The notes below the pieces were generated by a model, which was given only the letters and a program-made list of their open reading frames with translations, searched no databases and was not told the DNA's origin. The position numbers and the translations under genes were made by a program. A DNA stretch of 13,840 nt from an uncultured Eubacteriales bacterium (lineage in GTDB: Bacteria; Bacillota; Clostridia; Tissierellales; Peptoniphilaceae): contig CABTXP010000032.1 in the NCBI GenBank assembly GCA_902488815.1, positions 1 to 13,840 on the forward strand, written 5' to 3'. Positions 5,075 through 12,856 of the stretch are shown in pieces (positions within the stretch are counted from its first letter, which is position 1; each line of letters opens with the position of its first letter).

Positions 5075-5997
5075 CTCTTCACCTCCAGCCAAAGAGGTTT
5101 TGCGTATCTATAGACGGGATGAACAAAATCTGTGTCCACTCTATATATATCGCCTGTAAATCTGTTTTCAAAAATCGAGCCTGAGTTAAAGAAGTTCATG
5201 GGGCGCTTCTTAAATGTTTGAGCCCTTCTTCCCTCTTCATCGGCGGAGAAAATAAATCCGCCGCGTTTGATGAGTGAGTATCTCGCATTTATTAAAGCCT
5301 GTTCCAATTCGTCCTCTCTTGCCATGGACGTGGTAAGGAGCATCTCGCCTCTGTCTCTTCCCACCCTACCTAAAAGTTGTGGGGGCAGCTCTTCTATTGC
5401 CAAGTCAAACTTGCCCAAGCCTTGAGACCTTTTGCCGCCTATGCCTGAATAGGAAAGAGCCTTTAACACTTCTTCCAAATCTCTCTTAGCTTCTTCCGTC
5501 TCAAAGCCTGCCATAAAGTACGTGCCGCATCCGTCCCCAAATCTGAACTGCTTTACTTGAAATATTTTGTGGTCTCCTTCCAAGTCGCACTTGATCTTAG
5601 GATCCGTCTGTTCATCGCCTATACCTTTTGAAATTTTAAGTATCTTTTCAGGATCGGCCTTGCCCTTTACATAGTCTTCCCACATTGAGAGAGGTATGTA
5701 CTCTATCTTCTTGTAAAGTTTTTTCTCTACACTGTCTCCCCTGTTACTTTCAAATTGTAAAAAGGGCTTGGGCAAAAAATATTCCTTTCCCATGTACGGA
5801 AAACCGTCTGTAAGATAAATATCTTTTTCAAAATGACCGAGCATCTTTTGCAAAAATTCTTTACCTGTTAAAGCACTTTCGTTAATGACGGCGGAGTACA
5901 ATACATCTGCAAAAATTTTAAGGCTGTGGGTTTCCAAATTGCCAAGGCCCATGTGAAGGCCCGTATTAAATTGTAATTTGTAAATTCCGTACTTCAT
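5071..5997 (-). CDS. csm4: Csm4, type III-A effector subunit (5' tag end)
   Basis: Csm4 is the RAMP subunit that binds the 5' tag of the crRNA and docks Cas10 at the foot of the complex. The ATG at 5997 lies 1 nt after the csm3 stop and has GAGG 6 nt upstream, giving 308 residues. An in-frame TTG at 6009 lacks a good ribosome binding site. Motifs are the N-terminal LQFNTGLHMGLG (8-19), the GFPYMGKEYFLPKPF segment (65-79), conserved as P-x-PKPF in Csm4, and the glycine-rich loop GIGGKRSQGLGKF (185-197) for RNA contact. The stop overlaps the csm5 start (ATGA), so translation is coupled. Confidence 0.92.
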   Translation of the reverse strand: MKYGIYKLQFNTGLHMGLGNLETHSLKIFADVLYSAVINESALTGKEFLQKMLGHFEKDIYLTDGFPYMGKEYFLPKPFLQFESNRGDSVEKKLYKKIEYIPLSMWEDYVKGKADPEKILKISKGIGDEQTDPKIKCDLEGDHKIFQVKQFRFGDGCGTYFMAGFETEEAKRDLEEVLKALSYSGIGGKRSQGLGKFDLAIEELPPQLLGRVGRDRGEMLLTTSMAREDELEQALINARYSLIKRGGFIFSADEEGRRAQTFKKRPMNFFNSGSIFENRFTGDIYRVDTDFVHPVYRYAKPLWLEVKR

Positions 5998-5998
5998 C

Positions 5999-6664
5999 TC
6001 ATGCCTCAAATTTTTCTTTTATTGCCTCTACTCTTTCCCCGTCAATATCTCCCGTGACTAAATTTATTTTTAAATCTTTAATCTTTACTCTGCCGTATCC
6101 CCTGGATCCGGAGCCGCCTAATGCACTGTATTTTAAAAGTTCAAAGGCCTCTTTTAAGTAGCCTAAGTCTTCCTCTATATCTTCGTCCTTTTCCCCATTG
6201 TAAATTATATTTAAGCCGAACTCGGAGCCGCGTATAACCCTTTCAATTTGACGAGGCACTGCTATTGAGGTAAATCTTTCAATGTAGTTTTCAAATTTTA
6301 CTTCCGTAACTTCGTTAATACCTATGGATTTAAAATAGTCCTTGTTGGTTAAAAAGGCATCGGAAAAATATAATCTGCTCATTTGAGGATTGGTGTTTTC
6401 CTTTGTGCTGCCTGAGCCGAAGAGTCTACACACCAATTCCACATCGTCGTTGTGTGTCTTTTTTATTTCCTTGCCGTACTTTTCCTGTAACAAAAAGCGA
6501 AGCTTGCCCTTTATACTGCTCCCCGGGATAAAGGGGTCGTTGGTCTTTACGTCTCTCATTACGGGACTGTCTACCGCACCTATGGCTGAAAACTCTTTAC
6601 TGCCACCTATGTGCATGCCTGTTAAAACTTCTATTGTGCCTGTGATTTCAAATTTTCCTGACAT
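5999..6664 (-). CDS. csm3: Csm3, target-RNA-cleaving backbone subunit
   Basis: Several Csm3 copies form the backbone of the complex and cut target RNA every 6 nt. The ATG at 6664 has AGGGGG upstream and gives 221 residues, close to the family norm. A TTG 33 nt further up would add an extension overlapping csm2 and is less likely. D32 in GAVDSP corresponds to the catalytic Asp of characterised Csm3 (D32 in Staphylococcus epidermidis, D33 in Streptococcus thermophilus). The strand MHIGGS (17-22), the RAMP loop IPGSSIKGKLR (46-56) and the C-terminal GGSGSRGYG (183-191) are all intact. RNA cleavage should therefore be active. It starts 10 nt after the csm2 stop. Confidence 0.96.
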   Translation of the reverse strand: MSGKFEITGTIEVLTGMHIGGSKEFSAIGAVDSPVMRDVKTNDPFIPGSSIKGKLRFLLQEKYGKEIKKTHNDDVELVCRLFGSGSTKENTNPQMSRLYFSDAFLTNKDYFKSIGINEVTEVKFENYIERFTSIAVPRQIERVIRGSEFGLNIIYNGEKDEDIEEDLGYLKEAFELLKYSALGGSGSRGYGRVKIKDLKINLVTGDIDGERVEAIKEKFEA

Positions 6665-6674
6665 TTTATACCCC

Positions 6675-7052
6675 CTATGAATCCTTTCCGCCTTCAAATC
6701 TATGATAAGCTACCAAGGCTTCCATGTATTTGCAAAATAGTATGAGCTTTTCTCTACTGTCTCCTATTGACTTTATTAAATTTATTAAATCCGCCATTTG
6801 TATAAACTGCTCAACGTTTTTGTCTCTGCCGGACTCGTAGACGAATTTTGTCCTTAAAAGTTGTACCGACATTAGTTCTTCTTCATCCAAAGGACCTTTT
6901 TTCCTCTTGGCGTTGTCGTAAATAGTCGAGGTAATGGTCAGAATGTTTCTGATTTGGGACGTGGTAAGTCGTATCCTTCCTCCTCCTGATTCTTTTAATT
7001 TGAGGATAACTTCTTCCGCTCGGTCCACGTAATTTGTGTTTGTAAGTTCCAT
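6675..7052 (-). CDS. csm2: Csm2, small subunit of the type III-A complex
   Basis: The 125-residue, mostly helical and charged protein has the size and pattern of Csm2, which lines the inner face of the complex and contacts the crRNA-target duplex. The LTTSQIRNILTITSTIYDNA stretch (29-48) and the C-terminal helix LILFCKYMEALVAYHRF (103-119) match the usual Csm2 layout (TtSQIRk... at the start, yMEAivAYhk... at the end). The ATG follows AAGGAG and lies 1 nt after the cas10 stop, so the two are translationally coupled. Its position between cas10 and csm3 is the standard III-A order. Confidence 0.93.
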   Translation of the reverse strand: MELTNTNYVDRAEEVILKLKESGGGRIRLTTSQIRNILTITSTIYDNAKRKKGPLDEEELMSVQLLRTKFVYESGRDKNVEQFIQMADLINLIKSIGDSREKLILFCKYMEALVAYHRFEGGKDS

Positions 7053-7053
7053 A

Positions 7054-9312
7054 CTATCTCCTTTCTAAGTAAAGAAATATGTGCATTGCGGCGATAAATT
7101 CTTTACGATCTTTTGCCGACTTTGCAAATTTATATACAGCCTTTGAAAATTCCTGATGTATTTTTCTCAGCTCCTCTTCTTTAGGTTCCGCCCTTGCTAA
7201 AGTGTAGGCAAGTCTTGCAAGGTTAAGCTTTTCATCCATCTTTGTAAAAAGCTCCAACACTCTGTAGAGAAATACCTTGCCCTTGTCATCAAGATTTGTG
7301 ACTCTCTTTTTAATAACTGAAAATTTTTCTCCCAAGACATTTTTAATAAAGTCTTCCCATGAAAACACCAAGTCTTCATTGAATATGCAGACTGAGTTTT
7401 TGCTCATCTCCACATTGTCCTTCATGTACTTGTTGGACTTTGCCGCATCTTCAAGCCTACCTGTGGCTTCCGACATGAGCTTGATGGAAAATCTTTCAGG
7501 ATAAATTCCGATGCCTGCCGAAAGAGTTAAGGCTCCCATGGAAAATTTCTTGAGTCTTTCGTGAAGGTCTACGGCAAATTCCAAAATGTCGTCCCAAGCT
7601 CCAAGTACAAAGACATCATCTCCTCCTGAGTAGACGATAAGTGCCTTTCTTGCTCTCTCATCTCTCTCGGTGAGAAAGAAAGTCCCTTCTTCCAAGATAT
7701 TATTTATTTCATATTTGAAAAACTTGGAAAGGCTGTGAGAAAACACCGCATTTCTCGTAAGTGAGGTGTACTCATCTGAAAAGCCTTTGACAAAAGCTTG
7801 CCCCAAGTTGTCAATATCTCCCCTTATAACTGCAAGTCTGTTTACGCCTTCGGAATCTTCTGTAAAGATTTCAAGTTTGTCGTCATAGGCATAGTCTCCG
7901 ACCCAAAGTTTAATAGTAGAGGCTATCTCATTGTCATTTTTGCTGTAAGCTCTTATAAAATTTTCTTCCTTCATCTTTTCCGGAAGAGCACTGTTTGAAA
8001 TGGCAACTATTCTCTTGTCATAGGGTAAGGGCAGCGATGCAAAGGGTTTATTTGGCCCGGCTTTTTCTATGACATAGCACTTGGCCTTAATGATTTCTCT
8101 TGAAAATCTCTGTATGTCCAAACAGTTTTCGCAAATGAGGCCATCTTCACTTTCGTGGATGCGGTCTGTCCTGTGACAAATATTACACTCTCTCTCATTG
8201 TTTTTAGCTTCTTTGAAATTTAAATTAATTAAATCCTCGGCACTGTATCTGTTAAGTTTGTTGTCCGACAATGCATTTGAAACATTTCTGAAAAGGTCGC
8301 CGTATCTTTCTCCGCCTTCCGCCATAAATGTCTCGGGTGCGCAGGTGCTTCCTCCCCCTGCAATGTAAAGTTCGATGCCGTACTCGTCGATTAAGTATTT
8401 ATTTACATTGTCTTTGTGTGCCTCAATGCACTTCAAAGTCTTTTCCGTGTTGGGAAATAATAGGTAACAGTGTCCGCCGCCTGAATAGAGCAAGTTAATT
8501 CTCGTGAGATTTAATTCCTCTAAAAGGGTATCGATGACGTCTTCCATAAATATTTCCAAGTAAAAGGATCTGGTGCGAAGTGTCTTTAAGGCCTTGTTAC
8601 TTACAATTGTGTAAATAAAGTTTTGTATTCCTGAAAAGTCGAAGCTGTACAGGTAAAAGATTTTGCGATTAAAATACTCTTTGTCTGTAAGCAGCGACTT
8701 AAAGTCCGAAATATTATTTTGCTCCAAGTAGTCATAAGTTGCATTCGCAAATACTGCTATGAGTTTCGAGTGTTCAAAGACGGATATGTCTCTGTTTTTT
8801 TCCACAGTCGTAGCAGGGACTGTAGATGTGTATTTTTCCATTGCGAAAAGTAAGGATTGAACGTCCTCACCGTTGCCTTTAAAGTTTTTAATTTCCTCTT
8901 CAATTTTGTTTACAATGTCCTCGTAGTAGCTTGGGGACAATTTAACTTCTTCTTGGGCGGGATATATTGAATTCTCTTCATATACTCCCTTTTTGTCGTT
9001 GCCATTTAACTTGTTGAAGATGGAGTATAACGGCTCAAGGGATACTTCATTGTCCTTCTCCGATCCTTCACTTAAAGTTGCAATACTTTTTGCAAAGTAA
9101 AGTATGTATTCTAAACTGTCCTTTGGAAGATTTGAATTTAAAAGTGAGTCCTTGTCACTGTATTTTAAAATATTTCCGATTTCCGCCGCATATTCATTTC
9201 CTGTAGACAAAATAAATTCAGATAGAGATTTATTAACTCCCGCTCGTTTTAAAATCTTTTCAAAATCGCAAAGCATTGCGGCGTAACTTAAATTAATTTT
9301 TTCCTTCAACAT
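7054..9312 (-). CDS. cas10: Cas10/Csm1, cyclic oligoadenylate synthase subunit lacking HD catalytic residues
   Basis: Cas10 is the large subunit that senses target RNA and makes cyclic oligoadenylate from ATP. The ATG at 9312 gives 752 residues. GGAGGTG just upstream rules out the GTG at 9318, which lies inside it, and ATG 9315 or TTG 9309 remain possible. Palm1 contains FDFSGIQNFIY (225-235) and LYSGGGHCYLLF. A treble-clef zinc site is C376/C379 and C394/C397. Palm2 has RGDIDNLG (about 497-504) and the cyclase motif GGDD at 563-566, so signalling should be active. The N-terminal HD domain is degenerate: LLHDIGK, usual in Csm1, reads MLCDFEK with C15 in place of His, and the later His and Asp positions are also absent. 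ssDNase activity is therefore unlikely. The gene overlaps cas6 by 20 nt. Confidence 0.95.
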   Translation of the reverse strand: MLKEKINLSYAAMLCDFEKILKRAGVNKSLSEFILSTGNEYAAEIGNILKYSDKDSLLNSNLPKDSLEYILYFAKSIATLSEGSEKDNEVSLEPLYSIFNKLNGNDKKGVYEENSIYPAQEEVKLSPSYYEDIVNKIEEEIKNFKGNGEDVQSLLFAMEKYTSTVPATTVEKNRDISVFEHSKLIAVFANATYDYLEQNNISDFKSLLTDKEYFNRKIFYLYSFDFSGIQNFIYTIVSNKALKTLRTRSFYLEIFMEDVIDTLLEELNLTRINLLYSGGGHCYLLFPNTEKTLKCIEAHKDNVNKYLIDEYGIELYIAGGGSTCAPETFMAEGGERYGDLFRNVSNALSDNKLNRYSAEDLINLNFKEAKNNERECNICHRTDRIHESEDGLICENCLDIQRFSREIIKAKCYVIEKAGPNKPFASLPLPYDKRIVAISNSALPEKMKEENFIRAYSKNDNEIASTIKLWVGDYAYDDKLEIFTEDSEGVNRLAVIRGDIDNLGQAFVKGFSDEYTSLTRNAVFSHSLSKFFKYEINNILEEGTFFLTERDERARKALIVYSGGDDVFVLGAWDDILEFAVDLHERLKKFSMGALTLSAGIGIYPERFSIKLMSEATGRLEDAAKSNKYMKDNVEMSKNSVCIFNEDLVFSWEDFIKNVLGEKFSVIKKRVTNLDDKGKVFLYRVLELFTKMDEKLNLARLAYTLARAEPKEEELRKIHQEFSKAVYKFAKSAKDRKEFIAAMHIFLYLERR

Positions 9313-10045
9313 CATCACCTCCCGATATTATTCCTCCCATGCCCATGGAGCACTTGATTCCGACACCTGAGTATTCCGAAAACATCTCTATTAGTTTAAG
9401 TACACGCTTCATCTCAGGTCCTCCCGAGGATATTAAATCCACTCTTCCGATAAAGGAGGGTATCCTTATAGACTCCAATGGATATGAGGAGCTGTAAAGT
9501 CTGTACCTTGAAAAATATGTGTGATAAATCATTTGTTCCGTCAGTTCGTCGTCTAATAACATTTCCTCACCGAAGGCGTCGAATTTGTTTAATACGCTTC
9601 GAAGCAACAGCCTTACCGAAGGCATGTTCACGTATCTGCCCTCGCTTTTAAAAGACGTGGGCGTCACAAACTTAAATGTAAAATCTGTAAACTCTTCCAT
9701 GGAAAAAAGTGTCTCTTCCACAATCTTTTCCTTGGGCACTTGAACTAAGGTCTTGTCTTTCAGTTTCAGTTTAAGGTCCTTGTGTCTTAAAATAATTTCA
9801 TCTTTTTGAAGGAGAGGCACAATTAATTTTTCAAAAGCTTCCTTCGTCAACGTGGATATGGTCCAGGTGTACTTGTCCTCATCTCTAAGTACGTACTGTG
9901 AGTATGGGTTTATGGGAAGATTGTGAAGCACCTCCACATATGAGGGGTCCGCCACTTCCATTAAAGCTCCTTGAAACACGGAGCCCGCTCTGAAGTTTAT
10001 GTCTTCAGTATCTCCCTTTAATTCAATTACAACTTTAGATAACAT
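9293..10045 (-). CDS. cas6: Cas6, crRNA-processing endoribonuclease
   Basis: Cas6 cuts the array transcript within each repeat, leaving an 8-nt repeat tag at the 5' end of the crRNA. The 250-residue product has two RAMP-like halves. H41 in LHNLPINPYSQY is at the usual place of the Cas6 catalytic histidine. The central segment FKFVTPTSFK (124-133), followed by a Pro/Leu-rich helix, is typical of the Cas6 C-terminal domain, and the glycine-rich loop GVGIKCSMGMGG (227-238) is the family signature. The start ATG overlaps the csm6 stop as TAATG. The last codons (GGAGGT) double as the ribosome binding site of cas10. Its substrate should be the hairpin repeats of the downstream array. Confidence 0.93.
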   Translation of the reverse strand: MLSKVVIELKGDTEDINFRAGSVFQGALMEVADPSYVEVLHNLPINPYSQYVLRDEDKYTWTISTLTKEAFEKLIVPLLQKDEIILRHKDLKLKLKDKTLVQVPKEKIVEETLFSMEEFTDFTFKFVTPTSFKSEGRYVNMPSVRLLLRSVLNKFDAFGEEMLLDDELTEQMIYHTYFSRYRLYSSSYPLESIRIPSFIGRVDLISSGGPEMKRVLKLIEMFSEYSGVGIKCSMGMGGIISGGDDVEGKN

Positions 10046-11403
10046 TATTCACCCGCTTTTCTAAGCCCTTCAATAGTTTGTATTATAACTTTGTTCATTT
10101 CATCGTAGGAGTTAAAGCTCTCATTGACAATGCCTAAGTTTAAGGTCAAGGCAAAATCTATAAGCATGTCCAAAATTTCTTCCGCCGTCTTTTTTACCAC
10201 GGACTTTAAATACTTGTTGTCAATGGCGACAATGGTGTGGGCGGCCTTGTTTCTTACATCTTCTTCAATGCTTCTTATTTCCTTTGCCTTATTGCTCAAA
10301 GCTTCATCGTGAAACATGGAGTGGGATTCAATAATTCTTTGAAGCTGATCCGTCTTTACAAATCCGAAAATATTTGAAGAGTTGTAAGCCCTTTCAAATA
10401 TTTCAATGACTTCCCTTCCGAAGTCGTCGCTTCTCAGTTTGCCTTCAGCCCACTTATTATGTTTGTCGTTGGTGTATTTTGAAATCTTATGGCCGGTCTT
10501 CTTATAGATAGCCTCGGTAAAAAGTATTTCAACTGCGGGAGTGATGCCTCTCGTAAATTCAAGATACTGTTCCCTTGCCACAAGGCACTTTAAGTAGTTG
10601 ATGTACTCCACCAAGTTTTCGTACTCGCCTTTGTATCTGTAGAACTCTATGCCCGCCGATTTTATTTCCTCCTTCATTTGAAGGCTCTTTAACAAAAATC
10701 TGTTATATGCGGCACTGATTAAATGAAATGCCGACTCCGGCATAGTGTCTTCCAAGTTCTTCGCAACTTCCATTGCGGCAGAGTAGTTATAAGTTCTAAT
10801 AAGTGACTTTAAAATGTTTTTTTGCAGTTCGTAATTTAAATTCTGTCTTGCCGCAACATTTGTCCTGTTGACAATAGTCTCGGGATGGCTGTTCTCGTCA
10901 TTTAACATGTCGATTACAAAGTCCACATCATATTCTCTTGTGCCGAAGTTCCCCGACCTGTTGGGGGATGATACTTGAATGGGCGTGAGTTTTATTTCCG
11001 AAACTTCAGACAAATAAAAGAGCGCGTTCTTCATGGCAGGTGTGCCTGAAGATATATTTAATAAAATTTCCGCCTCAGGATAGTCCTTGTGAATCTGTTT
11101 TAAAATTTTGTCAAACTCTCTGTAAAATGAATCGAATATATGTACGTCTTCCAACTCTTCCTTGCAAATAATCTCGTAGTTGTCCTTTGTAAAAGCCTTG
11201 CCTAAGTATTCATACATTGCTTCCAAAGCTCTTATGTATCTGTTGTCGTGTATGTGGTATTCGTACATTTCTTTAGACATAAATAAATAGGTCTTATCCG
11301 GTTGATAAAATCTGCAAATATGTAGTAGAGAACCTTCTTTTGTACTCTTTCCCATGTTGGGATATGGATCGGTGTTGCCTATTGGTGAAAATAAAATTCG
11401 CAT
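10045..11403 (-). CDS. csm6: Csm6, CARF-HEPN ribonuclease activated by cyclic oligoadenylate
   Basis: Csm6 is a homodimeric RNase not stably bound to the Csm complex. Cyclic oligoadenylate from Cas10 binds its CARF domain and turns on non-specific RNA cleavage by the HEPN domain. The 452-residue protein starts with a CARF domain containing LFSPIGNTDP (4-13) and LNISSGTPAMK (115-125), the ligand-binding SSGTP loop usual for Csm6. The C-terminal HEPN domain holds the RxxxxH motif as R384-N-K-A-A-H389. Both domains look intact. The ligand size (cA4 or cA6) cannot be read from the sequence. It is the first gene of the operon, with AAGGAGG before its ATG and its own promoter just upstream. Confidence 0.95.
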   Translation of the reverse strand: MRILFSPIGNTDPYPNMGKSTKEGSLLHICRFYQPDKTYLFMSKEMYEYHIHDNRYIRALEAMYEYLGKAFTKDNYEIICKEELEDVHIFDSFYREFDKILKQIHKDYPEAEILLNISSGTPAMKNALFYLSEVSEIKLTPIQVSSPNRSGNFGTREYDVDFVIDMLNDENSHPETIVNRTNVAARQNLNYELQKNILKSLIRTYNYSAAMEVAKNLEDTMPESAFHLISAAYNRFLLKSLQMKEEIKSAGIEFYRYKGEYENLVEYINYLKCLVAREQYLEFTRGITPAVEILFTEAIYKKTGHKISKYTNDKHNKWAEGKLRSDDFGREVIEIFERAYNSSNIFGFVKTDQLQRIIESHSMFHDEALSNKAKEIRSIEEDVRNKAAHTIVAIDNKYLKSVVKKTAEEILDMLIDFALTLNLGIVNESFNSYDEMNKVIIQTIEGLRKAGE

Positions 11404-11420
11404 ACGTCCTCCTTGTAATT

Positions 11421-11429
11421 ATTTTAACA
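11421..11429 (-). promoter_or_regulatory. csm operon promoter (extended -10)
   Basis: On the minus strand TGTTAAAAT gives a TG-extended -10 (TAAAAT at 11426-11421) about 18 nt before the csm6 ATG. The -35 position falls in the lpdA terminator hairpin and is poor, so the extended -10 likely carries recognition. AAGGAGGA (11414-11407) follows as ribosome binding site. All seven csm/cas genes could be read from here. Confidence 0.5.
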
Positions 11430-11438
11430 TAAAGGCAC

Positions 11439-11463
11439 AAAAAAAGAGGACCTAAGTCCTCTT
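11439..11463 (-). terminator. Rho-independent terminator of the gcv-lpdA operon
   Basis: On the minus strand AAGAGGAC pairs perfectly with GTCCTCTT around a 4-nt TTAG loop, followed by a T run. It starts 1 nt after the lpdA stop codon and isolates the glycine cleavage operon from the csm operon that follows. Confidence 0.9.
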
Positions 11464-11464
11464 A

Positions 11465-12856
11465 TTATCTTCTCAGTTTTACCGAGTGTATGCTTTCCCC
11501 AAGTACTCCGGCACTTGCCTCTAAAAAACTTTCAGAGAGTGTCGGGTGTGGGTGTATGGTTGCTACCACATCTTCCACAGTTAAATCATTTGCCATACAT
11601 AGGGCTGCCTCTTCTATTAAGTCGTTGGCATGAGGTCCTAAGATGTGCACGCCTAAAATTTTCCCCTCATTTGATGCAAGGACTTTTACAAAGCCGTCCT
11701 TGTTTCCCATAGAAAGACTTTTGCCATTAGCCGCAAAATTAAATTTTGAGACAATGTACTGAGTGCCCTCCGCCTTAAGCTCCTCTTCAGTAGCACCTAC
11801 TTGTGACAGTTCCGTGAGGGTGAAGACACATGCAGGGATAGTGTCCTTGTTTCTCTTTTTCGCAACTCCCATTATGTGCTCCGCCACACACTCCCCTTGG
11901 AATGATGCGGCGTGTGCCAATTGAGATATGCCGTTTACATCTCCTATTGCATAGACGCCTTTAACGGAACACTCGCAGTTTTCATCTACAGCTATGCCTT
12001 TCTTAGTAGTAGCTAAGTTTAAATTTTCTAAACCGAAGCCTTCAAGGTTGGGGCTTCGTCCTATTGCAACTAATGCATACTCTCCTTCGGCAGTGTGGGT
12101 CTTTTCTTTTTTAAGACTTTTGGCAATTACTGTAACTCTGCCGTCCTTAGTCTCAAATTTTTCCACCCTTACATCTGTTACAATTTTAATGCCTTGCTTT
12201 TTTAATAGGACTGAAAGGCGCTTCTTCATTTCGCCGTCTGCATTTAATAAAATTTCTTCAGTAAAAATTGTAATGTCCGTGCCGAACTCGCTGAATATAC
12301 TTGCAAATTCAAGGCCTATTACTCCGCCGCCGACTATTACCATGGACTTGGGCACTTCTTTAAGCTCCAACAGTTCTGTTGAAGTTAAAACTCTTTCCCC
12401 GTCCACGCCTTCAATCTTCGGCACAAAAGTCTTTGAGCCTGTGGCGATTACAATTTTATCTACATTGAGCTCATATTTTTCATCGGCAGCTTCGACTTCA
12501 ATGGAATTTCCATTTAATATCTTGCCTTTACCTTTAATGACCTTAATGTTTTTGTACGAAGATAAAATTTGTTCAATGCCTGTGACCAAAGTCGCCACTA
12601 CATTTTCTTTTCTCTCATAAAGCTTTGCCATGGACATGGAATAATTTTCCACGCTGATGCCGAAGTCTTCACTTCTCTTTAATTCGTTTAAAATTTCAGC
12701 ATTTTTAAAATAGGTCTTGGTGGGAATGCAGCCTTTGTTTAAACAAGTGCCGCCGATTTTATCCTCTTCTATTAAAAATACTTCCGCCTTTAATTGAGCC
12801 GCCCTTATGGCACACACATAGCCGCCCGGGCCCGCTCCAATTATTCCTATTCTCAT
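11465..12856 (-). CDS. lpdA: Dihydrolipoyl dehydrogenase (glycine cleavage L protein)
   Basis: This FAD-dependent disulfide oxidoreductase reoxidises dihydrolipoyl groups with NAD+. Next to gcvPB it serves as the L protein of the glycine cleavage system. The 463 residues are standard for a form without an N-terminal lipoyl domain. Seen are the FAD loop GAGPGGYVCA (7-16), the redox disulfide in GGTCLNKGCIPTK (C38 and C43), the NAD loop VGGGVIGLEFAS (175-186), the second FAD contact YAIGDVNG (302-309) and the catalytic dyad in HPHPTLSE (H437 and E442). The ATG overlaps the gcvPB stop as ATGA, with GGGAAG upstream, so the two are translationally coupled. A terminator follows at once. Confidence 0.96.
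   Translation of the reverse strand: MRIGIIGAGPGGYVCAIRAAQLKAEVFLIEEDKIGGTCLNKGCIPTKTYFKNAEILNELKRSEDFGISVENYSMSMAKLYERKENVVATLVTGIEQILSSYKNIKVIKGKGKILNGNSIEVEAADEKYELNVDKIVIATGSKTFVPKIEGVDGERVLTSTELLELKEVPKSMVIVGGGVIGLEFASIFSEFGTDITIFTEEILLNADGEMKKRLSVLLKKQGIKIVTDVRVEKFETKDGRVTVIAKSLKKEKTHTAEGEYALVAIGRSPNLEGFGLENLNLATTKKGIAVDENCECSVKGVYAIGDVNGISQLAHAASFQGECVAEHIMGVAKKRNKDTIPACVFTLTELSQVGATEEELKAEGTQYIVSKFNFAANGKSLSMGNKDGFVKVLASNEGKILGVHILGPHANDLIEEAALCMANDLTVEDVVATIHPHPTLSESFLEASAGVLGESIHSVKLRR

Noticed and set aside
5998..6009. TTG as start of csm4 at 6009, and likewise TTG starts at 5092 for csm5 and 6697 for csm3
   Set aside because: In each case an ATG a few codons downstream has a properly spaced ribosome binding site and fits the family's N-terminus, while the TTG does not.
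11994..12620. A 208-codon open frame on the plus strand
   Set aside because: It lies entirely opposite lpdA, whose motifs are unmistakable. There is no ribosome binding site and the translation has no recognisable domain.
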